DNA from: JAUYQR01 sp050632395
GTDB lineage: Bacteria; Pseudomonadota; Alphaproteobacteria; Rhodobacterales; Rhodobacteraceae
Assembly: GCF_050632395.1 (NCBI RefSeq)
Contig: NZ_CP192600.1
Location: 620,001-684,000 of the forward strand
Reading direction: 5' to 3'
DNA: 64,000 bases
Position numbers and translations under genes: made by a program. Shown here in pieces: positions 23,687-32,770 of this stretch. Position 1 is the first letter of the stretch, and each line of letters starts with the position of its first letter. The notes below the pieces were generated by a model. That model was not told the DNA's origin. It was given only the letters and a program-made list of their open reading frames with translations, and did no database searches.

Positions 23687-24928
23687 ATGATCCTGATGCA
23701 GACCGTAGCCCCCTACCATCTTCTTGCCAAGCCTGCGGGTGCGGCATGCAATCTTGGCTGCGATTATTGCTTCTTTCTGTCGAAGGAAAATCTTTACCCG
23801 AACGAAAGCTACCTGATGACGCCGGCGATGCAGGAAAGCTACATCCGGCAATTGCTGGAGTCCTCGCCCGGGCCAGAGGTGCAGATCGCCTGGCAGGGTG
23901 GCGAGCCGACGTTGCGGGGCCTGGATTTCTTTCGCCGGTCGGTGGAGCTGGCCGAGCGGTATCGCAGGCCAGGCCAAAGCGTGCTGCACACGTTGCAGAC
24001 CAACGGCACGCTGATCGACGACGAGTGGGCGGCCTTTCTGAAGGCCAACAACTATCTGGTGGGCGTCAGCATTGATGGCCCCCGCGCGATGCACGACGCG
24101 TTTCGGGTGACGAAGAAGGGTGAGGGCAGCTTTGACGCTGTGATCCGTGGCTGGAACATGCTGCGCAAGCACGATGTCGATGTGAACATCCTGTGCACGA
24201 TCAATGCGGCCAATGCGGATCATCCGCTGGAGGTGTATCGCTTTTTCCGCGACGAACTGGGTGCCAGCTTCATCCAGTTGATCCCGATCGTGGAGCGGGC
24301 CACTCCCGAGACGATCGAGGTGGCCAATCTGGGCTGGGGCGGTCAGCACGGCAAGGACCGGCCGCTTTACACGCAATCGGGCAGCCTGGTGACCAAGCGC
24401 ACCGTGTCCGCCGAGGCGTTTGGCGCCTTCCTGATCGCGATCTTCGATGAATGGGTCAGCCGCGATGTCGGGCAGGTTTATGTCACCACCTTCGACGTGG
24501 CGCTGGGCAGTTGGCTTGGGCAGCACACCTCCTGCGTCGTGTCTCCCACCTGCGGGCGGGCATTGGCATTGGAACACAATGGCGATGTCTATTCCTGCGA
24601 CCATTTCGTGGAACCGGCCTACAAGCTTGGCAACATTGCCAGCAAGCCTTTGCAGGTTCTGGTCGAATCCGAACAGCAGCGCCGTTTTGGTGACGCGAAG
24701 TTCGACACGCTTCCGAAATACTGCCGGGAATGCCCGGTGCTTTTCGCCTGCTATGGCGAATGTCCGCGCAACCGGTTTATCACCACACCCGATGGCGAGC
24801 CGGGGCTGAATTGGCTTTGTGCGGGCTACAAGGGGTTTTTCACCCACGCCGGGCCGAAACTTGACCGCATGGCGAGCCTGCTGCGTCAGGGCCGGTTTGC
24901 CGACGAAATCATGGAATTGCCGGTCTGA
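23687..24928 (+). CDS. Anaerobic sulfatase maturase (radical SAM/SPASM)
   Basis: Converts the sulfatase active-site Cys (or Ser) to formylglycine. The 413-residue protein has the radical-SAM cluster CNLGCDYC (Cys21, Cys25, Cys28), the GGEPTLRG motif, a Gly-rich strand and SIDGP with the likely catalytic Asp, and a C-terminal SPASM region with two further clusters (SCVVSPTCG, VYSCDHFVEP, YCRECPVLFACYGECPRNR and a last Cys in LCAGYKGFF). Arylsulfatase, the obvious substrate, is encoded 5.4 kb upstream. Radical-SAM maturases are oxygen-sensitive, which fits the FNR-type box before the sulfatase. A second start at 23696 (ATG) has better RBS spacing. Expression independent of the sulfatase cannot be excluded, as no terminator was found between them. 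Confidence 0.93.
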   Translation: MILMQTVAPYHLLAKPAGAACNLGCDYCFFLSKENLYPNESYLMTPAMQESYIRQLLESSPGPEVQIAWQGGEPTLRGLDFFRRSVELAERYRRPGQSVLHTLQTNGTLIDDEWAAFLKANNYLVGVSIDGPRAMHDAFRVTKKGEGSFDAVIRGWNMLRKHDVDVNILCTINAANADHPLEVYRFFRDELGASFIQLIPIVERATPETIEVANLGWGGQHGKDRPLYTQSGSLVTKRTVSAEAFGAFLIAIFDEWVSRDVGQVYVTTFDVALGSWLGQHTSCVVSPTCGRALALEHNGDVYSCDHFVEPAYKLGNIASKPLQVLVESEQQRRFGDAKFDTLPKYCRECPVLFACYGECPRNRFITTPDGEPGLNWLCAGYKGFFTHAGPKLDRMASLLRQGRFADEIMELPV

Positions 24929-25065
24929 CGGCTTTGCAACGGGCGCGCTTCAGGTAATCAAGCGATCCGGTCGCGCCGCAGCTTTCGAACCTTGAATTCC
25001 TGTCGTCCGATTTATGGCTGCGGCGACGGATCATCCAGCGCCGCAGGGCAAATTCGGCTGTCTTT

Positions 25066-26205
25066 TCAGTTGAGCAACGGGTTGACCACGACGCCGACGG
25101 CGCTTTGTATCAGCACCCCGCCATGTTGCACCAACCCCACCCGCTGGTCGTCTTCGAAAATCGCGGTCCCGCTGGCGCGAAGGCGCTGAACGAAGGCGAT
25201 CAGCTCGGGCGAGGAGCCGACCTTGAGGTGGCTGTCCGCAGCGTCGGTCTCGATTTCCGAAAGGTCGATGATCGTCACGTCCAGGCCGCCAAGGTCGGCC
25301 TTGGAGCGGACCGATCCCACGCGATCGCTTTCGCCGCGGATGAAGGCCGAGGCCTGCAGCGCCTTGTCGTCATCGGACACCAGAAGGTAGATCGGCACGC
25401 CCGCCGCAAGAACGGCCGGGGCCTGGCGGCGGAACACGTCCACCTCGAGGTCGGCCGAGATCAGGACCACCGCGTCGATCTTGTCCAGCGTGGCGTGATC
25501 GCCTGCAAGCGCAAGCTCGCGCAGGGTTTCCATGGTGAGGAACGCCCCCATCGAATGCGCGACAACGTTGAAGCCGTTCAGGTTGCTGCGTGCCATCGCG
25601 GCCAGCGTCTGGGCCAACGCCTCGCGCGAGAAGAGGGCGCTTTCGCGGTCGGTGATGTAGCTGAGCAGTTTCGCCGCCGAGGGCCAGGTGAACAGCAGGC
25701 TGACACCGGGCGACTTGAGATCATGGTAAAGCTGCGCCGTCTTGAGCAGCCCTTCGGCGAAGTTGGTGTTGTAGCCATGCACGAAGATCACGCCTGTCCG
25801 GCCTGCGGCCGGAAACTCCGCGGCTTTGGCGTTGATCGCCTTCACGAAGGCGCGCGGGCCGTCCAGATGGGTTGCCTCGGTCACGACAAAGTCGCGGTCC
25901 GGGTCCGGGTCGGATTTCGGATAGCGGATCGTGCCCGGGTCACGGTTCGGCGGGATCGACACGTCGAAGGTCGCAAAGTTCGTGTCAAAGTCACGGGTGG
26001 CGGAGAAATACTCCGGGGCGGGCGCCGGTGTGCGCGCGGTGGCGACAAGGATCTGCGCCGTGTCGCCCCTTGCGGTGGCGGCCGGATCGACCATGGCGAT
26101 GCTTCCCCGCGTCCCGCAGCCAGCAAGCGCGCCCGTCAGCAGCAGCGCCAGCCCAAGGCCATGCGCCGCGCGGAAGCGACCTTTGGTGAGTGGAGCCTGC
26201 ATCAT
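25066..26205 (-). CDS. Lipoprotein alpha/beta hydrolase (DUF900-like)
   Basis: A 379-residue protein with signal and lipobox (LLLTGALAGCGTRG, Cys about 30), then an alpha/beta-hydrolase domain. GVIFVHGYNTNF is the oxyanion strand, VVAHSMGAF the nucleophile elbow with Ser, and a C-terminal His is in DAADSHLKV. Such DUF900 hydrolases are periplasmic or membrane-attached esterases with unknown substrates. GAGGAAAAG precedes the ATG. It starts seven bases after the stop of the MscS-type channel gene, so the pair is one operon. Convergent with the maturase. Confidence 0.85.
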   Translation of the reverse strand: MMQAPLTKGRFRAAHGLGLALLLTGALAGCGTRGSIAMVDPAATARGDTAQILVATARTPAPAPEYFSATRDFDTNFATFDVSIPPNRDPGTIRYPKSDPDPDRDFVVTEATHLDGPRAFVKAINAKAAEFPAAGRTGVIFVHGYNTNFAEGLLKTAQLYHDLKSPGVSLLFTWPSAAKLLSYITDRESALFSREALAQTLAAMARSNLNGFNVVAHSMGAFLTMETLRELALAGDHATLDKIDAVVLISADLEVDVFRRQAPAVLAAGVPIYLLVSDDDKALQASAFIRGESDRVGSVRSKADLGGLDVTIIDLSEIETDAADSHLKVGSSPELIAFVQRLRASGTAIFEDDQRVGLVQHGGVLIQSAVGVVVNPLLN

Positions 26206-26212
26206 CTTTTCC

Positions 26213-28528
26213 TCAGTCCTTGGTTCCGGTGGTGCCGGGGGTAGCCGCCTGGGTAACGTCGAGGATCGTGGCCTCGGCTTCGGTCAATGGCTTGCCTTCA
26301 GTTTCGACATTCAGGTTTACCTCACGCCGGGCAAAGTGGATGCCCGCCTTGGCGAATTCGGCATGCACGCGGTTGTTGATCTCGCGGCGAATGGCGAACT
26401 GCTTTCGATACTCCGGCTTGAACATGAACTTGCCGCTGACCACAACGCCGTTTTCGCTGACCTCGCTCAGACCCTTGAAACTGAAGGGCTGGAGGATGGC
26501 GTTGCGGTAGTCGGGGTTTGCCGCAACATCGGCGCCGATCTGGTCGAAGATCTTGCGGATACGCTCGATGTCCGTGTCGAAGGGCACGGTGAAGGTAAGC
26601 TTTGTGGTGCCCCAGTTGCGGCTGAAGTTGGTGATCGTGGCGACACCGCTGTAGGGCACGCAATGCAGCGCGCCATCGGTCTGGCGCATGTGCATGGATT
26701 GCAGCCCGAACTTTTCGACATAACCTTCGATCTTTCCGGTCGAGATGTATTCGTTCAGCCGGAAGGCATCATCCATCAGGAAGAACACGCCCGACACCAG
26801 GTCGGCCACCAGCTTTTGCGCGCCAAAGCCGATCGCGATGCCCGCCACGCCCGCCCCGGCCAAAAGCGCCGTCACGTTGACGCCCAGGTGGCCAAGTGCC
26901 ATGAGCGTGGTGACCACGATGATCACCCCCTGCACCATCCAGCTGATCGGCGGAAGGATGGTGGCCAGCCGCGACGCGGCGTCACTGGCGACATGGATGC
27001 TTTCCTCGGTTCGCGGATCGACCACCACGACGGTCTCTGGCCGCAGGTTGGCGAGTTTGCGGTTGACTGCAAGGTTGACGAGTTCCAGCAGCATGTAGCC
27101 GATGGCGACGATCAGGATGGCCGCGACAAGCCGCTCGCCCATCCGCTCGCCCACCCCGGCCTGGGCCAGGCCGACAAGCGACAGCCCCCACAGCTTTGCA
27201 AGCACGATCGTGACCGCGCCAAAGACGATCACCCGTCCAACGCGCACGTGGCTGCGCCAGGATGCCTCGAACGCCTTTCGGGCTGCCGCGCCGGAGCCTT
27301 GCATCGGCGGCACGACAAGCCGGACAACGGCGCGGATCAGGGCGTCGAACATCGGCGCGACAAGCAGCACGCCAAGGCTGACCAGATGCCGACCTTCGCG
27401 CACGAAGGATTCGTTGCCCAGCGATGCCGACACCACACCGGAAACCCAGGTCAGCGCGATAACGATCAGGGCGTAAGCCGGATAGACGTCGGCCACCCAT
27501 TTCTCGCCCGGCCGCAACGGCTCCTGCCCGCCGGCGACGATCTGCTTCAGGCCGCTGCGGCAGCGAATGACAGTCACGCCAAGCCAGACAAACACCAGCA
27601 GATTGGCCCAGAAGCCAACGGCCAGCGAATCCTTGGCCATCCCGACCTCTTCCAGGATCAAAAGCAGGGTTCCGATCAGGCCGACCACAAAAAACACGCC
27701 CACCAGGCTGCGGGTCAGTCGTTTGGCCGTGATGTCGTCGGTATCGACCAGCCGCATGTCCGGCAGATCGGGCGACAGGAAAAAGCGCAGCACGGTGTGG
27801 ACGAGGCGCGGAAAGAAAACCAGCCACAGCGCGATGCTCATGCCAATCCGCACCTCGCGTTCAGGCAGCAGCATCGCCAGCAGCACCGCCGCCACGATCA
27901 ACGACAGCACCGCCCCGGCCGCATCGTTTATCAGCCGGCGCAGCAGCAGCGGCAGCGAGCCGGGAAACGCCGGGGCATTGGCAACCGGAGGCGGCCGTTT
28001 CGCCTCTTTGGCGATGAGCCATGACGAAATCAGCCGGTCGACCGCAAGTCCGGCAAGGATCGCCGCCAGCAGGACCAGACCCAGCCGGATAACGCCATTT
28101 CGGCCAATGAGTTCGCCGTATTTGCCGGTCGCCGACAGGATCGCGGACAGGTTCTCGGGCGTGGTTGCGACGACTGCGGCCACTCGGCCCATGATTGTGC
28201 GCAACGGTCCGGTGATCACGTCGACCAGGGGTTGCGGTCGTGGCGCGATTGCCGGGGCAGGTGCGGCGCGGCTGTCCAGTTCCTGCAGCAAAAGCTCGCG
28301 CACTTCCTTGTCGGACAGGCGGGAGACCAGCGCATCGACCTGCGGGGCGGTCAGCGTCGCGGTATCCGGCGTCTGGGCAGAGGCAGGCAGCATCAGCCCG
28401 ACCGCGAGGGCAAGGACCGCGATGGCAAGGACGGCTGCCATGGCCAGACGCACCAGGCTGCGCATCGCGACGCGCTTGCCCCGCTGCGGACCCGGCTTGC
28501 GGGATATGTCAGACAGAACGGTCTGCAT
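26213..28528 (-). CDS. Large MscS-family mechanosensitive channel
   Basis: A 771-residue inner-membrane channel expected to open under membrane tension and release osmolytes. It has a signal segment (RSLVRLAMAAVLAIAVLAL...PASAQ), a periplasmic region, many hydrophobic helices, and the MscS pore helix GAGVAGIAIGFGAQKLVADL near residue 535, followed by the beta domain and cytoplasmic region (NEYISTGKIEGYVEKFGL, RQTDGALHCVPYSG). Its size is that of the extended YbdG/MscM-like members. The ATG at 28528 is used; ATG 28465 would place the signal peptide directly at the start and may be the real one. Operon with the hydrolase downstream. Confidence 0.9.
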   Translation of the reverse strand: MQTVLSDISRKPGPQRGKRVAMRSLVRLAMAAVLAIAVLALAVGLMLPASAQTPDTATLTAPQVDALVSRLSDKEVRELLLQELDSRAAPAPAIAPRPQPLVDVITGPLRTIMGRVAAVVATTPENLSAILSATGKYGELIGRNGVIRLGLVLLAAILAGLAVDRLISSWLIAKEAKRPPPVANAPAFPGSLPLLLRRLINDAAGAVLSLIVAAVLLAMLLPEREVRIGMSIALWLVFFPRLVHTVLRFFLSPDLPDMRLVDTDDITAKRLTRSLVGVFFVVGLIGTLLLILEEVGMAKDSLAVGFWANLLVFVWLGVTVIRCRSGLKQIVAGGQEPLRPGEKWVADVYPAYALIVIALTWVSGVVSASLGNESFVREGRHLVSLGVLLVAPMFDALIRAVVRLVVPPMQGSGAAARKAFEASWRSHVRVGRVIVFGAVTIVLAKLWGLSLVGLAQAGVGERMGERLVAAILIVAIGYMLLELVNLAVNRKLANLRPETVVVVDPRTEESIHVASDAASRLATILPPISWMVQGVIIVVTTLMALGHLGVNVTALLAGAGVAGIAIGFGAQKLVADLVSGVFFLMDDAFRLNEYISTGKIEGYVEKFGLQSMHMRQTDGALHCVPYSGVATITNFSRNWGTTKLTFTVPFDTDIERIRKIFDQIGADVAANPDYRNAILQPFSFKGLSEVSENGVVVSGKFMFKPEYRKQFAIRREINNRVHAEFAKAGIHFARREVNLNVETEGKPLTEAEATILDVTQAATPGTTGTKD

Positions 28529-28712
28529 TGGTTCAGACAACCTTACCGCCAACAGGTGCGCTCTGGATTGACCCTGTTTGCCCGATGGTCATCGTTGCCA
28601 CCCGCATCCTTTCCTGACGCCTTGCGTCACCACCCGGTAAATCACATACCATCTGTCCACCTTGGCCGCCGAATTACAACAGTACCCATCACGGCTTTGC
28701 AGGAGAACCGCC

Positions 28713-29057
28713 TTGACCTATCGCAAGCCCGACCCCACCCCGATCGAGGCCTTTCTGGCGCCCCTGGCCGCGCTGGCGCTGAAGCAGTCCGACATCGAGG
28801 CGCTGGTGTTCTGGGGGGGCGACGGCGGTTGGGACACGGCGCCGAGCGAGGCGCTCGAATCGGAAGAGATCGCGTTTTACGCCGAAGGGCTGTTGCAGGA
28901 CGGCTTTCACATGGTCTGGACCGTGGTGGCGCTGGCCGAGACGCCCGCGCTGGCCGACCATGTCCGCCTGCAGTTCTGGCAGGACGACGCGCCGCCGCCG
29001 GAGGGCCTGCCCGAAGGCTGGGTCGCGGTGGCCGCAGGCCGGTGGCCGCCGGGCTGA
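28713..29057 (+). CDS. Small hypothetical protein before urtA
   Basis: A 114-residue cytoplasmic-looking protein beginning TYRKPDPTPIEAFLAPLAA. It has an acidic, tryptophan-rich middle (LVFWGGDGGWDTAPSEALES) and a C-terminal QFWQDDAPPPEGLPEGWVAVA. No known domain is recognised. The start is TTG at 28713, supported by AGGAG six bases upstream; no ATG fits. It is 297 bases before urtA in the same direction; a link to urea transport is only positional. Confidence 0.6.
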   Translation: MTYRKPDPTPIEAFLAPLAALALKQSDIEALVFWGGDGGWDTAPSEALESEEIAFYAEGLLQDGFHMVWTVVALAETPALADHVRLQFWQDDAPPPEGLPEGWVAVAAGRWPPG

Positions 29058-29354
29058 CGCTGCGTCAGGGTGCCCAATAAATACGCGGGTGCCGCCAAAA
29101 TCGCCGCGATATGCGGCAAACTCCACCGTCAGGCGAACCAATGGGCATTGGTCACACCGGAACCGTTGCCGCTGGCTTGGGTGTGGCCTTTGCTCGGCCC
29201 ACACGGCGCCCTTCAGGGGGTCGGGGTGTGCGGTGGCGACAGGTCTTGGCGGACATCACCACCGCACGGGTGCAACCAGGGTTGCCGTCTCAATATGGCG
29301 CACCTTCCTTGGAAAGGAAGGGCCAGAGGCGGCCGAGTGACAGGGGATCACGAC

Positions 29355-30647
29355 ATGAATTTGACAAGACGTTCGCTTTTGACCAGCGCCGCGGCGGCTG
29401 CCGCTCTTACCATGCCACGCTTTGCCTTTGCCCAGGCCGAGACGATCAAGGTCGGCGTGCTGCATTCGCTTTCGGGCACGATGGCGATTTCGGAGACCAC
29501 GCTGAAAGACACCATGCTGATGCTGATCGAGGCGCAGAACGCCAAGGGCGGCCTTCTGGGCAAGCAGCTTGAGGCGGTCGTCGTCGACCCGGCCTCGGAC
29601 TGGCCGCTCTTTGCCGAAAAGGCGCGCGAGTTGCTGACGGTGTCCAAGGTCGACGTGATGTTCGGCTGCTGGACCTCCGTCAGCCGCAAATCGGTGCTGC
29701 CGGTGATCGAGGAATTGAACGGCCTTCTGTTCTACCCGGTGCAGTACGAAGGCGAGGAATCGTCGAAGAACGTGTTCTACACCGGCGCCGCGCCGAACCA
29801 GCAGGCGATCCCGGCGGTGGATTACTATCTGGAAGAGCTTGGCGTCACCAAGTTCGCGCTTCTGGGCACCGACTATGTCTATCCGCGCACCACGAACAAC
29901 ATCCTGGAAGCCTACCTGATTTCCAAGGGCATCCCGAAGGAGGACATCTTCGTCAACTACACGCCCTTCGGCCATTCCGACTGGTCCAAGATCGTGGGCG
30001 ACGTGGTGGCCTTGGGGGCTGACGGCAAGAAGGTCGGCGTCATCTCCACCATCAACGGCGATGCCAACATCGGCTTCTACAAGGAACTCGCCGCCGCCGG
30101 CGTCACCGCCGATACGCTGCCCGTCGTCGCCTTCTCGGTCGGCGAGGAGGAGCTGTCGGGTCTCGACACCACCAACCTCGCCGGGCATCTTGCCGCCTGG
30201 AACTACTTCATGTCGGCCGACACCCCGGAAAACGCGGCCTTCATCGCGGCGTGGAAGGCCTTCATCAAGGACGACAAGCGCGTGACGAACGACCCGATGG
30301 AGGCGCATTACATCGGCTTCAACATGTGGGTGAACGCCGTGACCGCCGCTGGCACGACCGAAGTCGACGCTGTCTCCGACGCGATGATCGGGCAGGAATT
30401 CCCGAACCTGACAGGCGGCGTGGCCAAGATGTTGCCGAACCACCACCTGACCAAGCCTGTGCTGATCGGCGAGATCCGCGCCGATGGCCAGTTCGACATC
30501 ATCAGCCAGACCGAGCCCGTCCCGGGCGATGCCTGGACCGATTTCCTGCCGGAATCGGCGGTGCTGGAGGCGGACTGGAAAGACCTCAAGTGCGGGATGT
30601 ACAACAAAGAAACCCAGACCTGCGTGCAGTTGAAGTCGAACTACTGA
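29355..30647 (+). CDS. urtA: Urea ABC transporter, substrate-binding protein
   Basis: Periplasmic binding component of the high-affinity urea importer (430 aa). The N-terminus NLTRRSLLTSAAAAAAL ... RFAFAQ has adjacent arginines and suits Tat or Sec export. The body shows UrtA-specific stretches: IKVGVLHSLSGTMAISE, KVDVMFGCWTSVSRKSVLPV, NGLLFYPVQYEGEESSKNVFYTGAAPNQQ and DPMEAHYIGFNMW. It begins the urtABCDE cluster. ATG 29355 is preceded by GGGG. The 297-base leader contains the hairpin CCTTCCTTGGAAAGGAAGG (29305 region) but no sure promoter or NtrC site. The palindrome CCGTTTCGCGAAACGG (30654-30669) follows the stop. Confidence 0.95.
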   Translation: MNLTRRSLLTSAAAAAALTMPRFAFAQAETIKVGVLHSLSGTMAISETTLKDTMLMLIEAQNAKGGLLGKQLEAVVVDPASDWPLFAEKARELLTVSKVDVMFGCWTSVSRKSVLPVIEELNGLLFYPVQYEGEESSKNVFYTGAAPNQQAIPAVDYYLEELGVTKFALLGTDYVYPRTTNNILEAYLISKGIPKEDIFVNYTPFGHSDWSKIVGDVVALGADGKKVGVISTINGDANIGFYKELAAAGVTADTLPVVAFSVGEEELSGLDTTNLAGHLAAWNYFMSADTPENAAFIAAWKAFIKDDKRVTNDPMEAHYIGFNMWVNAVTAAGTTEVDAVSDAMIGQEFPNLTGGVAKMLPNHHLTKPVLIGEIRADGQFDIISQTEPVPGDAWTDFLPESAVLEADWKDLKCGMYNKETQTCVQLKSNY

Positions 30648-30680
30648 CGCCGGCCGTTTCGCGAAACGGGGGTGCGGCGC

Positions 30681-30800
30681 GCCTCCCCTCCCCCTCGTGG
30701 GGAGGGGCTGGGGGTGGGGGGCTCCCTCCCACCACGCGCCGCCCCCGCCCGCTCCTCCCTCCCACCCTCTCCCTCCCCCACAAAGGGGGGAGGGAAGCGC
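30681..30800 (+). repeat. GGGGAGGG hairpin repeats between urtA and urtB
   Basis: Two GC stems are seen: CCCCTCCCC with GGGGAGGGG around CTCGT (30685-30707) and CCCTCCCCC with GGGGGAGGG around ACAAA (near 30771-30794), joined by a C/G-skewed linker. Together they are far stronger than the stems of normal spacers and could block ribosomes or polymerase or protect the urtA message. Related elements occur at 39825-39866 and 13186-13230. Confidence 0.7.
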
Positions 30801-30827
30801 CCGATCATTCCAATGTCCGGAAGCCCC

Positions 30828-32768
30828 ATGCGCCTGACCGCCAGCCTCTTTGCGGCCCTTCTCTGGCTTTTGCCCTCGCTTGCTCTGGCTGAAGGCGAGG
30901 CGGCGCAGATCGTGGCCGACAACCGCGCGCAGATCGAAAAACCCTCGCGCCAGACCATCGGGCCGGTGATCGCGGCGCTGGCGGCCAGTGGCGACCCCTT
31001 TGCCGATGACATCCTCTCCGCCTGGGCTGACAAGCGGCTGGTGATCCGCAAGGCCGACGGCGCAATGTTCGTGGCCCTGCCCGACGGCGATGGCTTCGCC
31101 CTCACCGGGCTGGACGGCACGCCTGCCGGAACGGCGGTGAAGGCTGAGCTGACCGATTTGAAACCGAACGCCGGGGTGCGCGGCGTGATCGCCGCAGCAC
31201 TGGTGCAGTTCACCCTGTCGGACCCGGACCCAAGCGTTCGCGCGCAGGCCCTGGCCTCGATCGCCCGCGATCCGAAGGCGGAGACGCTGGAGCCGCTCCG
31301 CGCCTCGCTTGCCACCGAGGCCGACCCTGCCCTGAAAGCGCAGAAGGAACGGCTGGAACGCTTCCTGACCCTGCGCTTCGACCCCGATCCCGCCGCCCGG
31401 GTCGCCGCGATCGAAAGCCTCGGGTCCGACACCTCGCTTGACGTGCGCGCCGCCTTGAACCCGCTGGTCGCCACCACCCGGATCGCCGTGGCGGGCGCGC
31501 CCGGCGGCAACATCGCCCGCGAACTGGCCCCCGGCCGTGACCTGACCGAGGCCGAGGCCTATGACCTCTTGGTCGCCGCCAGCATGGCCCCGGCCCGGCT
31601 GACGCTGGAGGATCAGCGCGCGGCACTGGTCGCCAACATCGCGGATGGCGCTGTCGGCGGCATTCCGGTGGCCGAGATGGCCAGCCAGACCGCACGGGAC
31701 CGCGCCTATACCGCGCTCGAGGCGGCGGGCACCGTCCCCACCGCCGCCACCGATGACGAGGCGACGGCTGCATTGGCGGCGCACCGATTCTTCGACGCCT
31801 ATGTCGAGCCCAATCCTGCCGTGACCACCGCCGCCACCGCCGCGCTGAAAGCCATCGACCGCAAGGTCGCCGCGATGCAGGCCGCCGACCTTGGCCTTGA
31901 TGCGCTGTCGCTGGCGGCGATCTACTTTCTTGCGGCCATCGGCCTTGCCATCACCTTCGGCGTGATGGGCGTGATCAACATGGCGCATGGCGAATTCATC
32001 ACCTTCGGTGCCTACACCGGCTTTGTGGTGCAGCTTTTCGTGCCGAACTACACGCTGTCCATCCTGATCGCGCTGCCGGTTGCCTTTGCCGTGACCTTCG
32101 CTGCCGGGGTGGCGATGGAACGCCTCGTCATCCGCCACCTCTACAAACGCCCGCTGGAGACGCTGCTTGCCACCTTCGGCATCTCCATCGCGCTGCAGCA
32201 GATCCTGAAGAACGTATTCGGCACCCAGGCCCGCCCCTTGACCGCGCCGGGCTGGCTGGACGGTGCGCTGGAATTCAACGATGTGGTGTCGATCAGCTAC
32301 ATCCGGATCGCGATCTTCGTGCTGGCGCTGATCTTCCTCGCGTTCTTCCTCTACCTGATGAAGCGCACCCGCCTCGGCCTCGAGGTCCGCGCCGTCACGC
32401 AAAACCCCGCGATGGCCGCCTCGATGGGCATCAACCCCGACCGCATCAACATGCTGACCTTCGGCCTCGGCTCCGGCATCGCGGGCATCGCGGGGGTCGC
32501 CATCGGGCTTTACGCCAAGGTCACCTCCGAAATGGGCGCCGATTACATCGTGCAATCTTTCATGACCGTGGTCGTCGGCGGCGTCGGCAACGTCTGGGGC
32601 ACCCTCGCCGGGGCCACGATGATCGGCAGCTTGCAAAAGGTGATCGAGTTCCTGAACCCCTCGAACACGCTTGCCGCGCAGACCTACATGATCCTCTTCA
32701 TCATCCTTTTCATCCAGTTCCGCCCGCGCGGCATCATCGCGCTCCGTGGCCGCGCGGCAGGAGATTGA
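30828..32768 (+). CDS. urtB: Urea ABC transporter permease UrtB, long form
   Basis: Inner-membrane permease (646 aa). After a signal segment (RLTASLFAALLWLLPSLALA) there is a long helical periplasmic domain (about 25-345, rich in Ala/Asp/Glu, HEAT-like repeats SVRAQALASIARDPKAETLE) and then the permease part (about 350-640) with VINMAHGEFITFGAYTG, RRTRLGLEVRAVTQNPAMAASMGI and GGVGNVWGTLAGA. The large N-terminal domain is common in proteobacterial UrtB. The start ATG 30828 has GGAAG six bases upstream; the alternative ATG at 30813 lies closer to the repeats and further from the signal. Confidence 0.94.
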   Translation: MRLTASLFAALLWLLPSLALAEGEAAQIVADNRAQIEKPSRQTIGPVIAALAASGDPFADDILSAWADKRLVIRKADGAMFVALPDGDGFALTGLDGTPAGTAVKAELTDLKPNAGVRGVIAAALVQFTLSDPDPSVRAQALASIARDPKAETLEPLRASLATEADPALKAQKERLERFLTLRFDPDPAARVAAIESLGSDTSLDVRAALNPLVATTRIAVAGAPGGNIARELAPGRDLTEAEAYDLLVAASMAPARLTLEDQRAALVANIADGAVGGIPVAEMASQTARDRAYTALEAAGTVPTAATDDEATAALAAHRFFDAYVEPNPAVTTAATAALKAIDRKVAAMQAADLGLDALSLAAIYFLAAIGLAITFGVMGVINMAHGEFITFGAYTGFVVQLFVPNYTLSILIALPVAFAVTFAAGVAMERLVIRHLYKRPLETLLATFGISIALQQILKNVFGTQARPLTAPGWLDGALEFNDVVSISYIRIAIFVLALIFLAFFLYLMKRTRLGLEVRAVTQNPAMAASMGINPDRINMLTFGLGSGIAGIAGVAIGLYAKVTSEMGADYIVQSFMTVVVGGVGNVWGTLAGATMIGSLQKVIEFLNPSNTLAAQTYMILFIILFIQFRPRGIIALRGRAAGD

Positions 32769-32770
32769 CC

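Noticed and set aside
29160..29240. Possible sigma-54 promoter before urtA
   Set aside because: Candidate TGGC/GC pairs have wrong spacing or lack the TTGC half.
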